A stretch of DNA of 64,000 bases, from positions 248,001 through 312,000 of the forward strand of contig NZ_JAHXRL010000002.1 in assembly GCF_019392245.1 (NCBI RefSeq), written 5' to 3'. This document shows, piece after piece, positions 38,166-47,840 of the stretch (its first letter is position 1; each line of letters opens with the position of its first letter). The notes under the pieces are model-generated. The model did no database searches. It was not told the origin of the DNA and worked only from the letters and a program-made list of their open reading frames with translations. Position numbers and translations under genes: made by a program. The DNA comes from Sulfitobacter sp. CW3. GTDB lineage: Bacteria > Pseudomonadota > Alphaproteobacteria > Rhodobacterales > Rhodobacteraceae.

Positions 38166-38894
38166 TTAGCGCCCTGCGCCACCGGACTTTGCTTCGTCCA
38201 ACAACGCGTCGGACCGCGCTTCGACGGTCCGTTCAAGGCGCGTCATGAATTCATCCCGTGGTAGACCCGCGGGGATGGGATCCAGAAACTCAACCACTGC
38301 CACGCCCGGCCGACGGTATAGCCCACGACGTGGCCAAAAATACCCGACATTTGTGGCGACAGGCACGCAGGTTTGCCCCATTTGCTCGTACAAGGCCGCA
38401 GTCCCCTTTTTATAGGGGGCAGACACACCCGGTGCCACTCGGGTACCTTGGGAATAGATAATCAACTGACCTGCCTCAACGTGCCCTGCTTTGACGTCTT
38501 CAAGCATTTTCGCCACCGCCGCCCCGCGTTTGCCACGGTCAACGGCGTACATCTTCATCCGTTTTGCGTATTGCCCGATCACCGGCGTCCACAGGATTTC
38601 CTTTTTCATGATGAATTTCCCCAGCGGCACCGCCTGAAAGATCATCATGATATCTAGGAACGACTGATGTTTCGCCGCGATCAGAACCTCGCCCACCGGG
38701 GGTGTGCCGCGGACTTCGCAGCGCATGCCGACCAGATGTTCCGCCAGCCACATGATGAAACGGGAATAGCTTTTGCAGCAGACATAGGCACCGCGCAGCG
38801 AAAACATCGCCCACGGCGCAAAGGCGAGCCCGAAAATCGGCATGGCGATTGTGGACAGCGCAACAAACGCAAGCGATCGTATCCATTGGAGCAT
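38166..38894 (-). CDS. Lysophospholipid acyltransferase, PlsC family
   Basis: A 242-residue 1-acyl-glycerol-3-phosphate acyltransferase. It has an N-terminal helix, the catalytic H-x4-D box KHQSFLD, and a late box that reads YSQGTR where most family members have PEGTR. It should make phosphatidate in the membrane. I chose the ATG at 38894 (MLQWIRS), which overlaps the ftsX stop by one base (TGATG). The Gln replacing Glu in the second box is worth noting; activity would need testing. Confidence 0.85.
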   Translation of the reverse strand: MLQWIRSLAFVALSTIAMPIFGLAFAPWAMFSLRGAYVCCKSYSRFIMWLAEHLVGMRCEVRGTPPVGEVLIAAKHQSFLDIMMIFQAVPLGKFIMKKEILWTPVIGQYAKRMKMYAVDRGKRGAAVAKMLEDVKAGHVEAGQLIIYSQGTRVAPGVSAPYKKGTAALYEQMGQTCVPVATNVGYFWPRRGLYRRPGVAVVEFLDPIPAGLPRDEFMTRLERTVEARSDALLDEAKSGGAGR

Positions 38895-39793
38895 CAGGCA
38901 AGTCCCTTTAGTGTACGTTTGGCAGCGGCACCCGTGGCGGCAAAGGCAACAGCCCCAGCCAAAATAGGGATCAACAAGGGGGCCAGCCAATGCCGCCCCT
39001 GAAAGCCAAGCCCGGTCAAAAATCCGCCCACGTCATCCGTGCTTGGCAGCAGTAACATGGCAAGCATCCCCAACGCCGTCCCCGCAGCGGCCCCTGTGAG
39101 GGCCCGAAATGTGAAACGTCGAATAAAGGCTTGGGCGATATAGCTGTCCGTGGCCCCGACCAGCCGCAAGACCGCAATCACCTGCGCGTTCGCTGATAGC
39201 GCGGCATTCGCGGCAAGCGTCACCATCGCCGCCAATGTGGCCGCAATCAGGATCGTCGACACCCACCCCAGCAGCTTTAGGCGCGATGCAGCTTGGACCA
39301 GCGGCGCGCGCCAGCGGTTATGATCGTCTAAAATGGCCCCCGGCACCTCGGCGGCGAGACGCAGCCGCAAGCCTTCGGGGTCCAGACCTTCGTTATCCTC
39401 GACGATCTCGATCAAGCGCGGAACCGGCAATGCATCGATCGCCAGTTCTTCGCCTAACCACGGTGCCAACAAGGTCTGCTGTTCAGCGTCCGTTAGGGCG
39501 CGGGCAGAGGCGACGCCCTTGGTCGTCTCAAGAATGCGCAGGGCCGCTTCGGTTTGGGCAGCGCGTTGATCGATGGGCGCGACCACCCGGATCGTCGCAG
39601 TGCGGGCCAGTTCCTGCCCCCAGATTGTAGCCAGCCGGCCCGACGCCAACGAGAGCGCCAGCGCAAAGACCGCCAGAAACGCCATTGCCCCCGCCGCAAA
39701 CAACGTCAGCTGCGCCGTAAATCCAGAAGGCGGGACCACGCGGTCCGCTTGCCGGTCCCCTGTCCAAAGGGCCGCGATGGCGACTTGAAACAT
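38894..39793 (-). CDS. ftsX: Cell division protein FtsX-like permease
   Basis: A 299-residue protein with an N-terminal cytoplasmic and first membrane segment (LTLFAAGAMAFLAVFALAL), a periplasmic domain, and three C-terminal helices as in FtsX. With FtsE it regulates peptidoglycan hydrolases at the septum. I chose the ATG at 39793 (MFQVAIAAL), 2 nt after the ftsE stop; the open frame extends to 39970 inside ftsE. The acyltransferase follows immediately, as in other alphaproteobacteria. Confidence 0.87.
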   Translation of the reverse strand: MFQVAIAALWTGDRQADRVVPPSGFTAQLTLFAAGAMAFLAVFALALSLASGRLATIWGQELARTATIRVVAPIDQRAAQTEAALRILETTKGVASARALTDAEQQTLLAPWLGEELAIDALPVPRLIEIVEDNEGLDPEGLRLRLAAEVPGAILDDHNRWRAPLVQAASRLKLLGWVSTILIAATLAAMVTLAANAALSANAQVIAVLRLVGATDSYIAQAFIRRFTFRALTGAAAGTALGMLAMLLLPSTDDVGGFLTGLGFQGRHWLAPLLIPILAGAVAFAATGAAAKRTLKGLA

Positions 39794-39795
39794 GT

Positions 39796-40479
39796 TCACA
39801 GATCCGCCCCCGCAAGTTGAATGCGCCGGTTGGCGATGCGTAACACGCGGGCTTGCACATGCGCCTTGGTGGCGCGGATCAGGCCAAGGTCGTGGGTCGC
39901 GATCAAGACGGTTTTGCCCATCTTGTTCAGCTCGATCAGCAACCGTAGCAATCGTTGTGACATTTCCCAATCGACGTTGCCGGTCGGCTCGTCGGCCAAT
40001 ACCACGTCCGGCGACATGATCACCGCACGGGCCAACGCCGCGCGCTGCCGCTCTCCGCCCGACAATTCAGGGGGCAGCGCGCTGGCGCGATTGGCAAGCC
40101 CGACCCATGACAGCAGCTCTGACAGATCGTCGCCCCCGGTTTCCGCGTGCCGACCGGACACCGTTAAAGGCAGGCCGATATTTTCAGCGACAGACAAGTG
40201 GTTCAGGAACTGGCAATCTTGATGCACGACGCCGACGCGGCGGCGCACCATCGCAATGTCATCGCGGTCAAGGTTGCGCGCATCGCTGCCAAACAACGTC
40301 ACATGACCTGCCGTTGGTAGCAGCGCGCCATAGCACAGCTTCATCAAAGTGGTCTTACCCGACCCTGACGGGCCCGTTAGAAAGTGAAATGAACCCGGTG
40401 CCAGCTTGACCGAAATATCGGACAACAACTCGCCTCCGCCGTAACTATAGGCCACGTTTTCAAAGTCGATCACAGGCAT
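39796..40479 (-). CDS. ftsE: Cell division ATP-binding protein FtsE
   Basis: A 227-residue ABC ATPase: Walker A GPSGSGKTTLMKLCYG, signature LSGGERQRAALARA, Walker B VVLADEPTGNVD. The start MPVIDFENVAYSYGGGE and the FtsX-like gene downstream identify it as FtsE. It is divergent from the zinc-ribbon gene across a 159-nt gap (40480-40638) that holds both promoters. Confidence 0.93.
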   Translation of the reverse strand: MPVIDFENVAYSYGGGELLSDISVKLAPGSFHFLTGPSGSGKTTLMKLCYGALLPTAGHVTLFGSDARNLDRDDIAMVRRRVGVVHQDCQFLNHLSVAENIGLPLTVSGRHAETGGDDLSELLSWVGLANRASALPPELSGGERQRAALARAVIMSPDVVLADEPTGNVDWEMSQRLLRLLIELNKMGKTVLIATHDLGLIRATKAHVQARVLRIANRRIQLAGADL

Positions 40480-40638
40480 ATCCCATTTGCTTTGGACTGT
40501 TGTGCCTCAGCACCGCATGGGTTTCAATGCACCCGAACACCCCCACCCGACGAAGATTGCACTTTTACTGCCGTTTTCTAGGTCATATGGTGGCAAGCAC
40601 GTGCAAACGATGGAGTTTTCAATGGGTAGGGACGCGAC

Positions 40639-41454
40639 ATGAGACTGATCTGTCCCAATTGTGATGCGCAATACGAAGTGCCCGATGACGTCGTGCCCGC
40701 AGCAGGGCGGGATGTGCAATGCTCCAACTGTGGTCAAACATGGTTTCAGCACCACCCCGATTATCAACCCGACGACGACACCCCCGGAGAGCTGGGCGAC
40801 ACAGCCCCGACCCCGGACGAGGAAACGGCTGCCCCGCCACCAGCGCCGCCGGCCAAGCCCGCACCAACACGCAAACAGCTTGACCAGTCGGTCGCCGATA
40901 TCTTGCGCCAAGAAGCCGAAGCCGAAAAACTGGCCCGACAAAGCAAACAGACCGAAGTGCTGGAAAGCCAACCCGACCTCGGGCTTGGCGATGCATCGGA
41001 TGAACCCGACCCGGACGAACGTGCCCGACTGGCCAAAGAACGCACCGCGCGACTGCGTGGCGATGCCACGCCTAGTGAACCTGCAGCCGTATCAACCGCT
41101 GCGATCATTGCGTCGCGGCGCGATCTACTGCCCGATATCGAGGAAATCAATTCCACTTTGCGCACCGGAAACGAGCGCCGCTCGGCGGATCCTGATCTGG
41201 AAGACACCACCATAGATACGGGTGCACGGCGTCAAAGCGGGTTCAAGCGCGGCTTTGCGATGGTTATCGTGTTGGCGGCGATCCTGCTGCTTATCTATAT
41301 TTTTGCCGCTCAGATTTCGGCGGCTGTGCCCCAGCTTCAATCCTATCTTTCTGATTATGTCGCGACGGTAAATCAGGCGCGTGTATCGCTGGACAGCTCG
41401 GTGCAAAATTTCTTGCTTTGGTTAGAGACGAAAGCGTCTCAATCCGGCGGCTAA
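40639..41454 (+). CDS. MJ0042-type zinc-ribbon protein with one membrane helix
   Basis: A 271-residue protein. The N-terminal zinc ribbon has MRLICPNCDAQYEVPDD and VQCSNCGQTWF, followed by an acidic, Pro-rich, disordered stretch of about 180 residues. A C-terminal transmembrane helix (FAMVIVLAAILLLIYIFAAQI) is near residue 205. MJ0042 zinc ribbons occur at the N-terminus of many exported or regulatory proteins. The function is unknown. It is divergent from ftsE. Confidence 0.82.
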   Translation: MRLICPNCDAQYEVPDDVVPAAGRDVQCSNCGQTWFQHHPDYQPDDDTPGELGDTAPTPDEETAAPPPAPPAKPAPTRKQLDQSVADILRQEAEAEKLARQSKQTEVLESQPDLGLGDASDEPDPDERARLAKERTARLRGDATPSEPAAVSTAAIIASRRDLLPDIEEINSTLRTGNERRSADPDLEDTTIDTGARRQSGFKRGFAMVIVLAAILLLIYIFAAQISAAVPQLQSYLSDYVATVNQARVSLDSSVQNFLLWLETKASQSGG

Positions 41455-41474
41455 GGGCATCGTGCGCCCCTGCG

Positions 41475-44000
41475 TTAAAACCGATCCAAAAGCCGGTTAA
41501 GGTAATCGCGTTCGACTTCCGGGCGCGCTGTCTCTCCGGAACGGCGGCGGATTTCATCTAGTAATTCACGCGCGCGGCCATAGGCGTCATTGTCCAACGC
41601 CAGATCCCCTTGCGTGCTTTCGCCCCCGTTTGACGATTGATCGCGCCCCAACGGGTCGCGTTGCTCCGCCCGCTGATTGCCCTCGGCACTGCCTTGGCCC
41701 GCTTGTTGCTGCTGCTCTTGCGCAATGGCGTCACCAAGCGCACGCATGCCGTCACGCAGCGCCTCCATCGCGCGGGCTTGATCATCGATGGCATCTGCCA
41801 ATTCGTTCTGGCGCAATGCTTGTTCCGCATCATCCATGGCGCGTCCCGCACGGTCCAATGCATCGCGCGCGGCCTCCCCCTCGGCTGATCCTTTGCCGGG
41901 CAATCGCCCCTCTTGACGGTTCAGCTCATTGCGCAACTCTTGCTGCCGCTCGGCGATGGAATCCTGCCCCTGCCCCGGCTCTTGCCCCTCGCCCGGTTGC
42001 TGACCTTGTTGTGGCTGTTGGCCTTCTTGTTGCCCCGGCTGGTCGGGGCTCTCATTCCGGTTAAACTGATCCTGAAGATCGCGGAACGCCTGATCGCTTA
42101 GCTCTTGCTGTTCGCGCAAAGTATCGGCCAAGCCTTCCATCGCCTGTTCGCCGGGGCTGTCGCCCCCTTGGCCGGGCTGGCCTTCGGTGACGCGCATGTT
42201 CTCCATCATCTCTTGCAGCTCGCGCAGGGCCTGTTCGGCTTCGGCCATGCGCCCCTGCTCCATCAGCTCTTGGATGCGGTCCATCATGCGTTGCAGATCG
42301 TCTTGGGTCATCTGCATCGTTTCGCCTTGCTGACCCTGCTGCTGTTCACCGTCTTCGGCCTGCTGACGCTGTAGCTGCTGCATGTACTCTTCCGTCGCAC
42401 GACGCAGCTCGTCCATCAGCTCGGCGATTTCCTCCTTTGAGGCCCCGTTTTTCATCGCTTCGGCCAACCGTTCTTGGGCGCGCCGCATCCGCTCTAATGC
42501 GTCGGCCAACACCCCTTCCTCCAACTCTATGGCCAAGTCCCACAGATCATCCGCGATCTCGGCTTGCAGATCATCCGTCAGCCCGTATTTGGCGCGAATG
42601 TCCAAACGGTCAATCTGGCGACGCAAACGCAAGGCTGATGTCTCGGTGCGAAACACATCTTGGGGCCGGTATGACACCGCCTTGAGCAATTGCACCAATC
42701 GCGGCGCATTCGCCTTGGACCACAACAAATCCCGGCGCTGTTCAATTACAGCCGCCGCCAGCGGATCAAAAAACCGTCGCCCCGGCAAAATCATGTCGCT
42801 GGGCGCGGTGGTAAATTGCTGCTCTGACGCATCCAAAACGCTCAGGCTGATTTTCACCGGCAGGTTCGCCCAAGGGTGCTTGGAAAAATCCTCGATCAGG
42901 TTTTCTTCGAAACTTGTGCGTCCGCCCGCGATCGGCATGGGCAGCGGAACGCTCAGGTCTGGCCGTGCGTCCGGTTCAATTCCCAGACCATAGCGCCGGT
43001 CAACTAACGCCAGATCGAGGCTGATACGCGCCTCTCCGGCTTCGACGCCATAATCGTCACTGGCGGCAAAGGGCAGGCTCATTTCGCCCAAGGCAGCGAC
43101 CTGCGGCTCGCCCGCTATCTCGACCTTTGGCACGGCATCGGGCAACATAGCGACGTCCCAGCTGCGTCCGCCGGGGCCGTCGATGCTAATCCCCCCGCTT
43201 TGGTTCACTTTGAAATCAAGCACCAAGGCCGGGTCCGCATCAGCAGATTGACCCTGCCCCGACACCGTTTCTACCACCTCAAGTGCGCCAACCTCGCCAT
43301 ACAGCCGCACGGTGATCAACGTGCCCTTTGGCAGGCTCAGCGGCCCTTCCTCCAGATCAGCCAGATACAAGGTGGGTTTGCCGGTATAGCGCGGCGGCTC
43401 TGCCCAGCCCTCCCAGACCGGACCGCTGGCCAGACCGCCACCACCCGGCACCATGCCCGCCACAGACCCAACGCGCAAAACAGACCCGAACACGAGCGCA
43501 ACTGCGAAAAGCAGCAGTGCGACATAGCGCAAGGCATAGGGATCACGGCGCGAAACCCGCAGGTCAGCCGGCACCGCCCGCGCAGTTGCGGCCCGATCGG
43601 CCATGCGTTTCTGGTGCGCCTGCCACACCGCCATTGATGCCGCATCGCCCGCGCCAATCGCCTGATCATCCATCAAAGCCTGAATAGGCCGCCCCGGCAG
43701 ACTGGCATCCAACCGTGCAAGCGCCTCGGCGCGGGTCGGCATGTAAAAACTGCGGAACGCATAGATCAACGCAGCTACACTGGCGGCAAACACAACGGCT
43801 GCGGCACCATAAACAACGTCTAAAGATACCACATCTTGCAGGCCCAGCATCAGCGCCGCAAGCACCAGCAAGACGACAGTCAGCACCGGCCACAGCGCCC
43901 GAACAAGGCTTTCAGCCCACATTCCGGCCCATGTCAGCCTAAGCGGCCCGCGAATTTTCGCAAGCCCGGGGTGCTGATCATCGTGTTTGAATGGGGCCAT
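41475..44000 (-). CDS. TIGR02302 (DUF4175) large membrane protein
   Basis: An 841-residue protein. Two membrane helices near the N-terminus (residues 32-85) and one near 160 are followed by a beta-rich region. The C-terminal third is a long coiled-coil with glutamine-rich repeats (QRQQAEDGEQQQGQQG, ELMEQGRMAEAEQALRELQ, and QQEGQQPQQGQQPG). This matches the TIGR02302 family of alphaproteobacteria. The function is unknown. It lies 39 nt after lysA and closes the argH operon. Confidence 0.88.
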   Translation of the reverse strand: MAPFKHDDQHPGLAKIRGPLRLTWAGMWAESLVRALWPVLTVVLLVLAALMLGLQDVVSLDVVYGAAAVVFAASVAALIYAFRSFYMPTRAEALARLDASLPGRPIQALMDDQAIGAGDAASMAVWQAHQKRMADRAATARAVPADLRVSRRDPYALRYVALLLFAVALVFGSVLRVGSVAGMVPGGGGLASGPVWEGWAEPPRYTGKPTLYLADLEEGPLSLPKGTLITVRLYGEVGALEVVETVSGQGQSADADPALVLDFKVNQSGGISIDGPGGRSWDVAMLPDAVPKVEIAGEPQVAALGEMSLPFAASDDYGVEAGEARISLDLALVDRRYGLGIEPDARPDLSVPLPMPIAGGRTSFEENLIEDFSKHPWANLPVKISLSVLDASEQQFTTAPSDMILPGRRFFDPLAAAVIEQRRDLLWSKANAPRLVQLLKAVSYRPQDVFRTETSALRLRRQIDRLDIRAKYGLTDDLQAEIADDLWDLAIELEEGVLADALERMRRAQERLAEAMKNGASKEEIAELMDELRRATEEYMQQLQRQQAEDGEQQQGQQGETMQMTQDDLQRMMDRIQELMEQGRMAEAEQALRELQEMMENMRVTEGQPGQGGDSPGEQAMEGLADTLREQQELSDQAFRDLQDQFNRNESPDQPGQQEGQQPQQGQQPGEGQEPGQGQDSIAERQQELRNELNRQEGRLPGKGSAEGEAARDALDRAGRAMDDAEQALRQNELADAIDDQARAMEALRDGMRALGDAIAQEQQQQAGQGSAEGNQRAEQRDPLGRDQSSNGGESTQGDLALDNDAYGRARELLDEIRRRSGETARPEVERDYLNRLLDRF

Positions 44001-44039
44001 TGCTACCGATCTCCCGCGTGGCTGACACGCAGCGCGCGG

Positions 44040-45305
44040 TCAAAGCCATTCAGGGATGGTATCGCGATTTATCATTTCGTCAAAGGTCGGGCGTGCGCGA
44101 ATAACCGCAAATTGATCGCCCTTGACCAACACCTCGGGAATAAGGGCGCGCGAATTATACTCGCTGCTCATTACTGCACCATATGCGCCGGCACTTCTGA
44201 AGGCGACCAGATCACCGGCAGCCAGCTTGGGCATCATGCGCTGCTTGGCAAAGGTATCACCGGATTCGCAGACCGGGCCCACAACATCATAGGGTTGCTG
44301 CTCCGCACCTGCGGCGGGCTCGACCACCGGAACGATATCATGGTGCGCCTCGTACATCGCGGGGCGGATCAAATCATTCATCGCACCATCTAGGATCAGG
44401 AAATCACGCCCCTCGCCGGACTTCACATAAATGACTTCGCTCACCATCAGCCCTGCATTGCCCGCGATCAAACGACCCGGCTCAATCTCGATCTCGCAGC
44501 CCAGATGACCCAGCTTGCGCTGCACCATCGCGCCATAGTCACTGGGCAAGGGCGGTGCCTCGTTGCTGCGCTCATAGGGGATCCCCAGACCGCCACCCAG
44601 ATCAAGACGTTTGATCGTATGGCCGTCGGCACGCAACACTTCCGTCAGCTCCGCAACCTTGTCATAGGCCATTTCGAACGGGGCCAGATCGGTCAACTGG
44701 CTGCCGATATGCACGTCGATCCCGATAACTTCTAGACCCGCCATACCGGCGGCCATGGCATATACTTCACGCGCACGCGCAATGGGGATGCCGAATTTGT
44801 TTTCGGACTTGCCAGTCGCAATCTTGGCATGTGTCTTGGCATCAACATCGGGGTTCACACGAATGGTAATTGGCGCGACCACGCCCATCGATTGCGCAAC
44901 AGCGTTCAGCACTTCCATCTCGGGCTCGGATTCCACGTTGAATTGCCGAATACCGCCCTCAAGCGCCAACCGGATTTCAGCGGCGGTTTTACCCACACCC
45001 GAAAACACGATCTTGTCGCCCGGCACACCTGCAGCCTTGGCGCGCAAATATTCCCCTGCTGACACCACATCCATGCCCGCGCCTGCTTGGGCCAGGGTCT
45101 GCAAAACCGCCTGGTTGGAATTCGCCTTCATGGCATAGCACACCAGATGGTCCATTCCGTCCAATGCATCATCAAACGCCTTGAAATGCCGCAACAACGT
45201 CGCTGTGGAATAAACGTAAAACGGTGTTCCTACCGCCGCTGCAATCTCGGCAATGGCGACATCCTCAGCGAACAGCGCACCGTCGCGATACAGGAAATGA
45301 TCCAT
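44040..45305 (-). CDS. lysA: Diaminopimelate decarboxylase
   Basis: A 421-residue PLP enzyme of the alanine racemase fold that makes lysine from meso-diaminopimelate. PLP Lys60 is in VCYAMKANSNQ, GVDVHIGSQLTD lies in the middle, LDLGGGLGIPY near residue 218, and C-terminal CESGDTFAK. Full length. The intergenic spacer before it holds a GC-rich element common in this group. Confidence 0.95.
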   Translation of the reverse strand: MDHFLYRDGALFAEDVAIAEIAAAVGTPFYVYSTATLLRHFKAFDDALDGMDHLVCYAMKANSNQAVLQTLAQAGAGMDVVSAGEYLRAKAAGVPGDKIVFSGVGKTAAEIRLALEGGIRQFNVESEPEMEVLNAVAQSMGVVAPITIRVNPDVDAKTHAKIATGKSENKFGIPIARAREVYAMAAGMAGLEVIGIDVHIGSQLTDLAPFEMAYDKVAELTEVLRADGHTIKRLDLGGGLGIPYERSNEAPPLPSDYGAMVQRKLGHLGCEIEIEPGRLIAGNAGLMVSEVIYVKSGEGRDFLILDGAMNDLIRPAMYEAHHDIVPVVEPAAGAEQQPYDVVGPVCESGDTFAKQRMMPKLAAGDLVAFRSAGAYGAVMSSEYNSRALIPEVLVKGDQFAVIRARPTFDEMINRDTIPEWL

Positions 45306-45317
45306 CTTCTCTGGCTC

Positions 45318-45342
45318 CCAAATATCCCCGCCGGAGGCTCCG
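45318..45342 (-). repeat. Short GGGGATATTT element before lysA
   Basis: On the minus strand a CGGAG/CCTCCG hairpin is followed by GCGGGGATATTTGG. It resembles the repeats at 7555 and 36551 in the GGGATWTT and TTTGG blocks, but lacks their full length. I know the sequence pattern from many Rhodobacterales intergenic regions. Confidence 0.4.
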
Positions 45343-45345
45343 ACG

Positions 45346-45663
45346 CTATTTTACAGGGGCCGACCGCAGAAATAGGTACAAAGGCAGGCCACAGCTTACC
45401 CCAATACCAAAGGTTGCGGGAATGGCAATCAGCGCCGCCCAATTTCGCCGCACGGCCACCTCGGCAATAATCCAAACGGTCAAGGTGACAGCGGCAATGG
45501 TCAAATCCCAGACCAGCCCGCTGGACGCCGCATTGGCATGCCACGCGTCAACCATCGCCATGATATCGAACCCGTTTGTCCTGAACCATGTGATGAAATA
45601 ATACATCGGATGGACCGCGCCCCAGACGGCCAGCACCAAATATATCATCCGCAAAATCGACAT
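45346..45663 (-). CDS. DUF2834 family membrane protein
   Basis: A 105-residue protein with three membrane helices (MIYLVLAVWGAVHPMYYFI, LVWDLTIAAVTLTVWIIAE and LIAIPATFGIGVSCGLPLYLF, quoted in part). It resembles DUF2834, a family of small bacterial membrane proteins of unknown function. I chose the ATG at 45663, 1 nt after the lipoprotein stop (TAGGATG); an earlier ATG at 45687 would overlap the lipoprotein. Confidence 0.75.
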   Translation of the reverse strand: MSILRMIYLVLAVWGAVHPMYYFITWFRTNGFDIMAMVDAWHANAASSGLVWDLTIAAVTLTVWIIAEVAVRRNWAALIAIPATFGIGVSCGLPLYLFLRSAPVK

Positions 45664-45664
45664 C

Positions 45665-45823
45665 CTAAAACTTTTTGACCACGCCAAACTCGGCAGAGCC
45701 CGAGATCGACACCCCAGGCTCCGTCACTGATGGTTGCTGGCGCGGGTGCGGGGGTTTCGGCTCTCCGTCCGCGCCACAAGCCGCAAGGGTTAACAGCATG
45801 ACAATCGCAATCGCGCGGTTCAT
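45665..45823 (-). CDS. Small lipoprotein after argH
   Basis: A 52-residue protein of the small lipoprotein type. Signal segment [16 protein letters not shown] with a lipobox ending LAAC, then a Pro-rich tail ([11 protein letters not shown]) and a Ser/Gly-rich end. The start overlaps the argH stop by 4 nt (ATGA), and AAGGGATCC precedes it, so it is translated with argH. It is easily missed because of its size. The C-terminal motif [13 protein letters not shown] is not recognised. Confidence 0.85.
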   Translation of the reverse strand: MNRAIAIVMLLTLAACGADGEPKPPHPRQQPSVTEPGVSISGSAEFGVVKKF

Positions 45824-47211
45824 CCAAGGATCCCTTTCCAACGGGCAACCTGCGCGCGGACCTGTGCGGGCGCGGTGCCCCCGTAAGACATACGCGAATT
45901 GACGGAATTTTCCACGCCTAACACGTCAAACACGTCTGCCGTAATCCCGTCATGGGCAGTTTTCATCTGCTCCAGCGTCAGATCAGGCAGGTCACAACCG
46001 TTCTTTTCGGCCAGCGCCACCAGCGATCCGGTGATATGATGCGCATCGCGGAACGGCAGGCCCAACACCCGCACCAGCCAGTCGGCCAGATCAGTCGCGG
46101 TCGAGAAACCGGACCCCGCCGCGGCGGCAAGGCTGTCGCGGTTTGCGGACATGTCTTTGACCATGCCTTCCATCGCGGCCAGCGCCAGCATCAGGTTGTC
46201 GGCAGCGTCGAATACCTGTTCTTTATCTTCCTGCATGTCCTTGGAGTAGGCCAGCGGCAGCCCCTTCATCACCATCATCAGTGCCACATTGGCACCCATG
46301 ATACGGCCAATTTTGGCGCGGATCAGTTCTGCGGCATCAGGGTTTTTCTTTTGCGGCATAATGCTGGACCCGGTCGAAAACCGGTCCGACAGGGTCACGA
46401 AACGGAATTGTGCCGACGACCAGATCACCAGCTCTTCGGCAAAGCGGCTTAGGTGCATGGCGCAGATCGACGCGGCCCCAAGGAATTCCAACGCGAAGTC
46501 ACGGTCGCTAACCGCATCCAGCGAATTGGCCGACGGGCGGTCAAATCCAAGCGCCTGCGCCGTCATGTCGCGGTCGATGGGAAAGGAGGTGCCAGCCAAT
46601 GCAGCGGCCCCCAAAGGCGATTCATTCATCCGCGCCCGCGCATCGCGCATCCGGCTTAGATCGCGGCCGAACATCTCAACATAGGCCATCATATGATGGC
46701 CCCACGTGACCGGCTGCGCGGTTTGCAAATGGGTGAAACCGGGCATGACCCAATCGGCACCCGCCTCTGCCTGACCCAACAATGCTTGGATCAACGCCAG
46801 CAAACCGCTTTCGGCAGCATCAAATTGATCGCGCACCCACAGTTTGAAATCCGTCGCGACCTGATCGTTGCGCGACCGGCCTGTGTGCAGGCGGCCCGCG
46901 GGTTCACCGATCACCTCTTTCAGGCGCGCCTCAACGTTCATGTGGATGTCTTCCAGCGCGGTCGAATAGGCAAACGTGCCGCCTTCGATCTCTGACAAGA
47001 CCGTGAGCAGGCCTTTCCGAATGGCATCGGCATCGCTATCACTGATGATGTCTTGTGCAGCCAACATGGCGGCATGGGCGCGCGACCCGGCAATGTCCTG
47101 GGCGGCCATGCGTTGGTCAAACGAGATCGAGGCGTTGATCGCCTCCATGATCGCGTCTGGTCCGGCGGCAAAACGGCCACCCCACATTTTGTTCGAAGTC
47201 GTATCGGTCAT
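45820..47211 (-). CDS. argH: Argininosuccinate lyase
   Basis: A 463-residue ArgH, last step of arginine synthesis. N-terminus [28 protein letters not shown]; the fumarase-superfamily signature [12 protein letters not shown] near residue 284. The start lies only 22 nt from the divergent tlpA start, so promoters must extend into the neighbouring coding region. It heads a five-gene unit with a lipoprotein, DUF2834, lysA and TIGR02302. Confidence 0.97.
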   Translation of the reverse strand: MTDTTSNKMWGGRFAAGPDAIMEAINASISFDQRMAAQDIAGSRAHAAMLAAQDIISDSDADAIRKGLLTVLSEIEGGTFAYSTALEDIHMNVEARLKEVIGEPAGRLHTGRSRNDQVATDFKLWVRDQFDAAESGLLALIQALLGQAEAGADWVMPGFTHLQTAQPVTWGHHMMAYVEMFGRDLSRMRDARARMNESPLGAAALAGTSFPIDRDMTAQALGFDRPSANSLDAVSDRDFALEFLGAASICAMHLSRFAEELVIWSSAQFRFVTLSDRFSTGSSIMPQKKNPDAAELIRAKIGRIMGANVALMMVMKGLPLAYSKDMQEDKEQVFDAADNLMLALAAMEGMVKDMSANRDSLAAAAGSGFSTATDLADWLVRVLGLPFRDAHHITGSLVALAEKNGCDLPDLTLEQMKTAHDGITADVFDVLGVENSVNSRMSYGGTAPAQVRAQVARWKGILG

Positions 47212-47233
47212 CAGGCAACCCCTCGGAGGGAAA

Positions 47234-47803
47234 ATGAAAAAGATAATGCTCGCGCTCGTTTATACGGCCCTAGCGGTCGGTGCAAACCCCAGCTTTGCGC
47301 AAACAGCCGACATCACGGCGCTGCGTGACGGCGACATGAAGAAACTTGTCGTGCATGACGCGCCTGTGGCGACGTCAACGGTTGCCTTTGATCTGGCTGA
47401 TGATGCGGGCACCGCCACCCTAGAAGACTGGCGCGGAAAGTTTGTACTTTTGAATTTCTGGGCCACATGGTGTGCGCCCTGCCGCAAGGAAATGCCCCAG
47501 TTGAACGCCTTGCAAAATGAATTTGGCGGGGATGATTTCGAAGTGCTGACCCTTGCCACGGGTCGCAATTCACCCGACGGGATCAAACGTTTCTTTGAGG
47601 AAGCGGGCGTTGACAGCCTGCCCCGTCATCAAGACCCCAAACAGGCGGTTGCCAGCCAGATGGGCGTCTTTGGTCTGCCGATCACGGTGATCCTGGACCC
47701 CGAGGGGCGCGAAATCGCGCGACTGCGCGGGGATGCTGATTGGTCAAGCGACAGCGCCAAGGCGATCATCAAAGCGTTGATCGACAGCCGCGCGGACAGC
47801 TAA
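47234..47803 (+). CDS. TlpA-like thiol-disulfide oxidoreductase
   Basis: A 189-residue exported thioredoxin-like protein. Signal peptide [22 protein letters not shown], active site WATWCAPC (Cys80, Cys83), and a cis-Pro in FGLPITVIL. It reduces periplasmic disulfides, often in cytochrome c maturation. The ATG at 47234 has GGAGGG upstream; the open frame further upstream lies in argH. The two starts are 22 nt apart and divergent. Confidence 0.9.
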   Translation: MKKIMLALVYTALAVGANPSFAQTADITALRDGDMKKLVVHDAPVATSTVAFDLADDAGTATLEDWRGKFVLLNFWATWCAPCRKEMPQLNALQNEFGGDDFEVLTLATGRNSPDGIKRFFEEAGVDSLPRHQDPKQAVASQMGVFGLPITVILDPEGREIARLRGDADWSSDSAKAIIKALIDSRADS

Positions 47804-47840
47804 ACGGTTTCGGGCAGCAGTACCGCCGCCCAAAATCACA

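Noticed and set aside
41900..42420. Glutamine-rich repetitive sequence, possible recombination-prone repeat
   Set aside because: It is part of the coiled-coil region of the TIGR02302 protein, which is low-complexity in the family; no direct tandem DNA repeat of constant length.
45645..45848. 67-codon frame on the minus strand overlapping the argH end
   Set aside because: Wrong frame. The lipoprotein at 45665-45823 in another frame has a lipobox and is coupled to argH.
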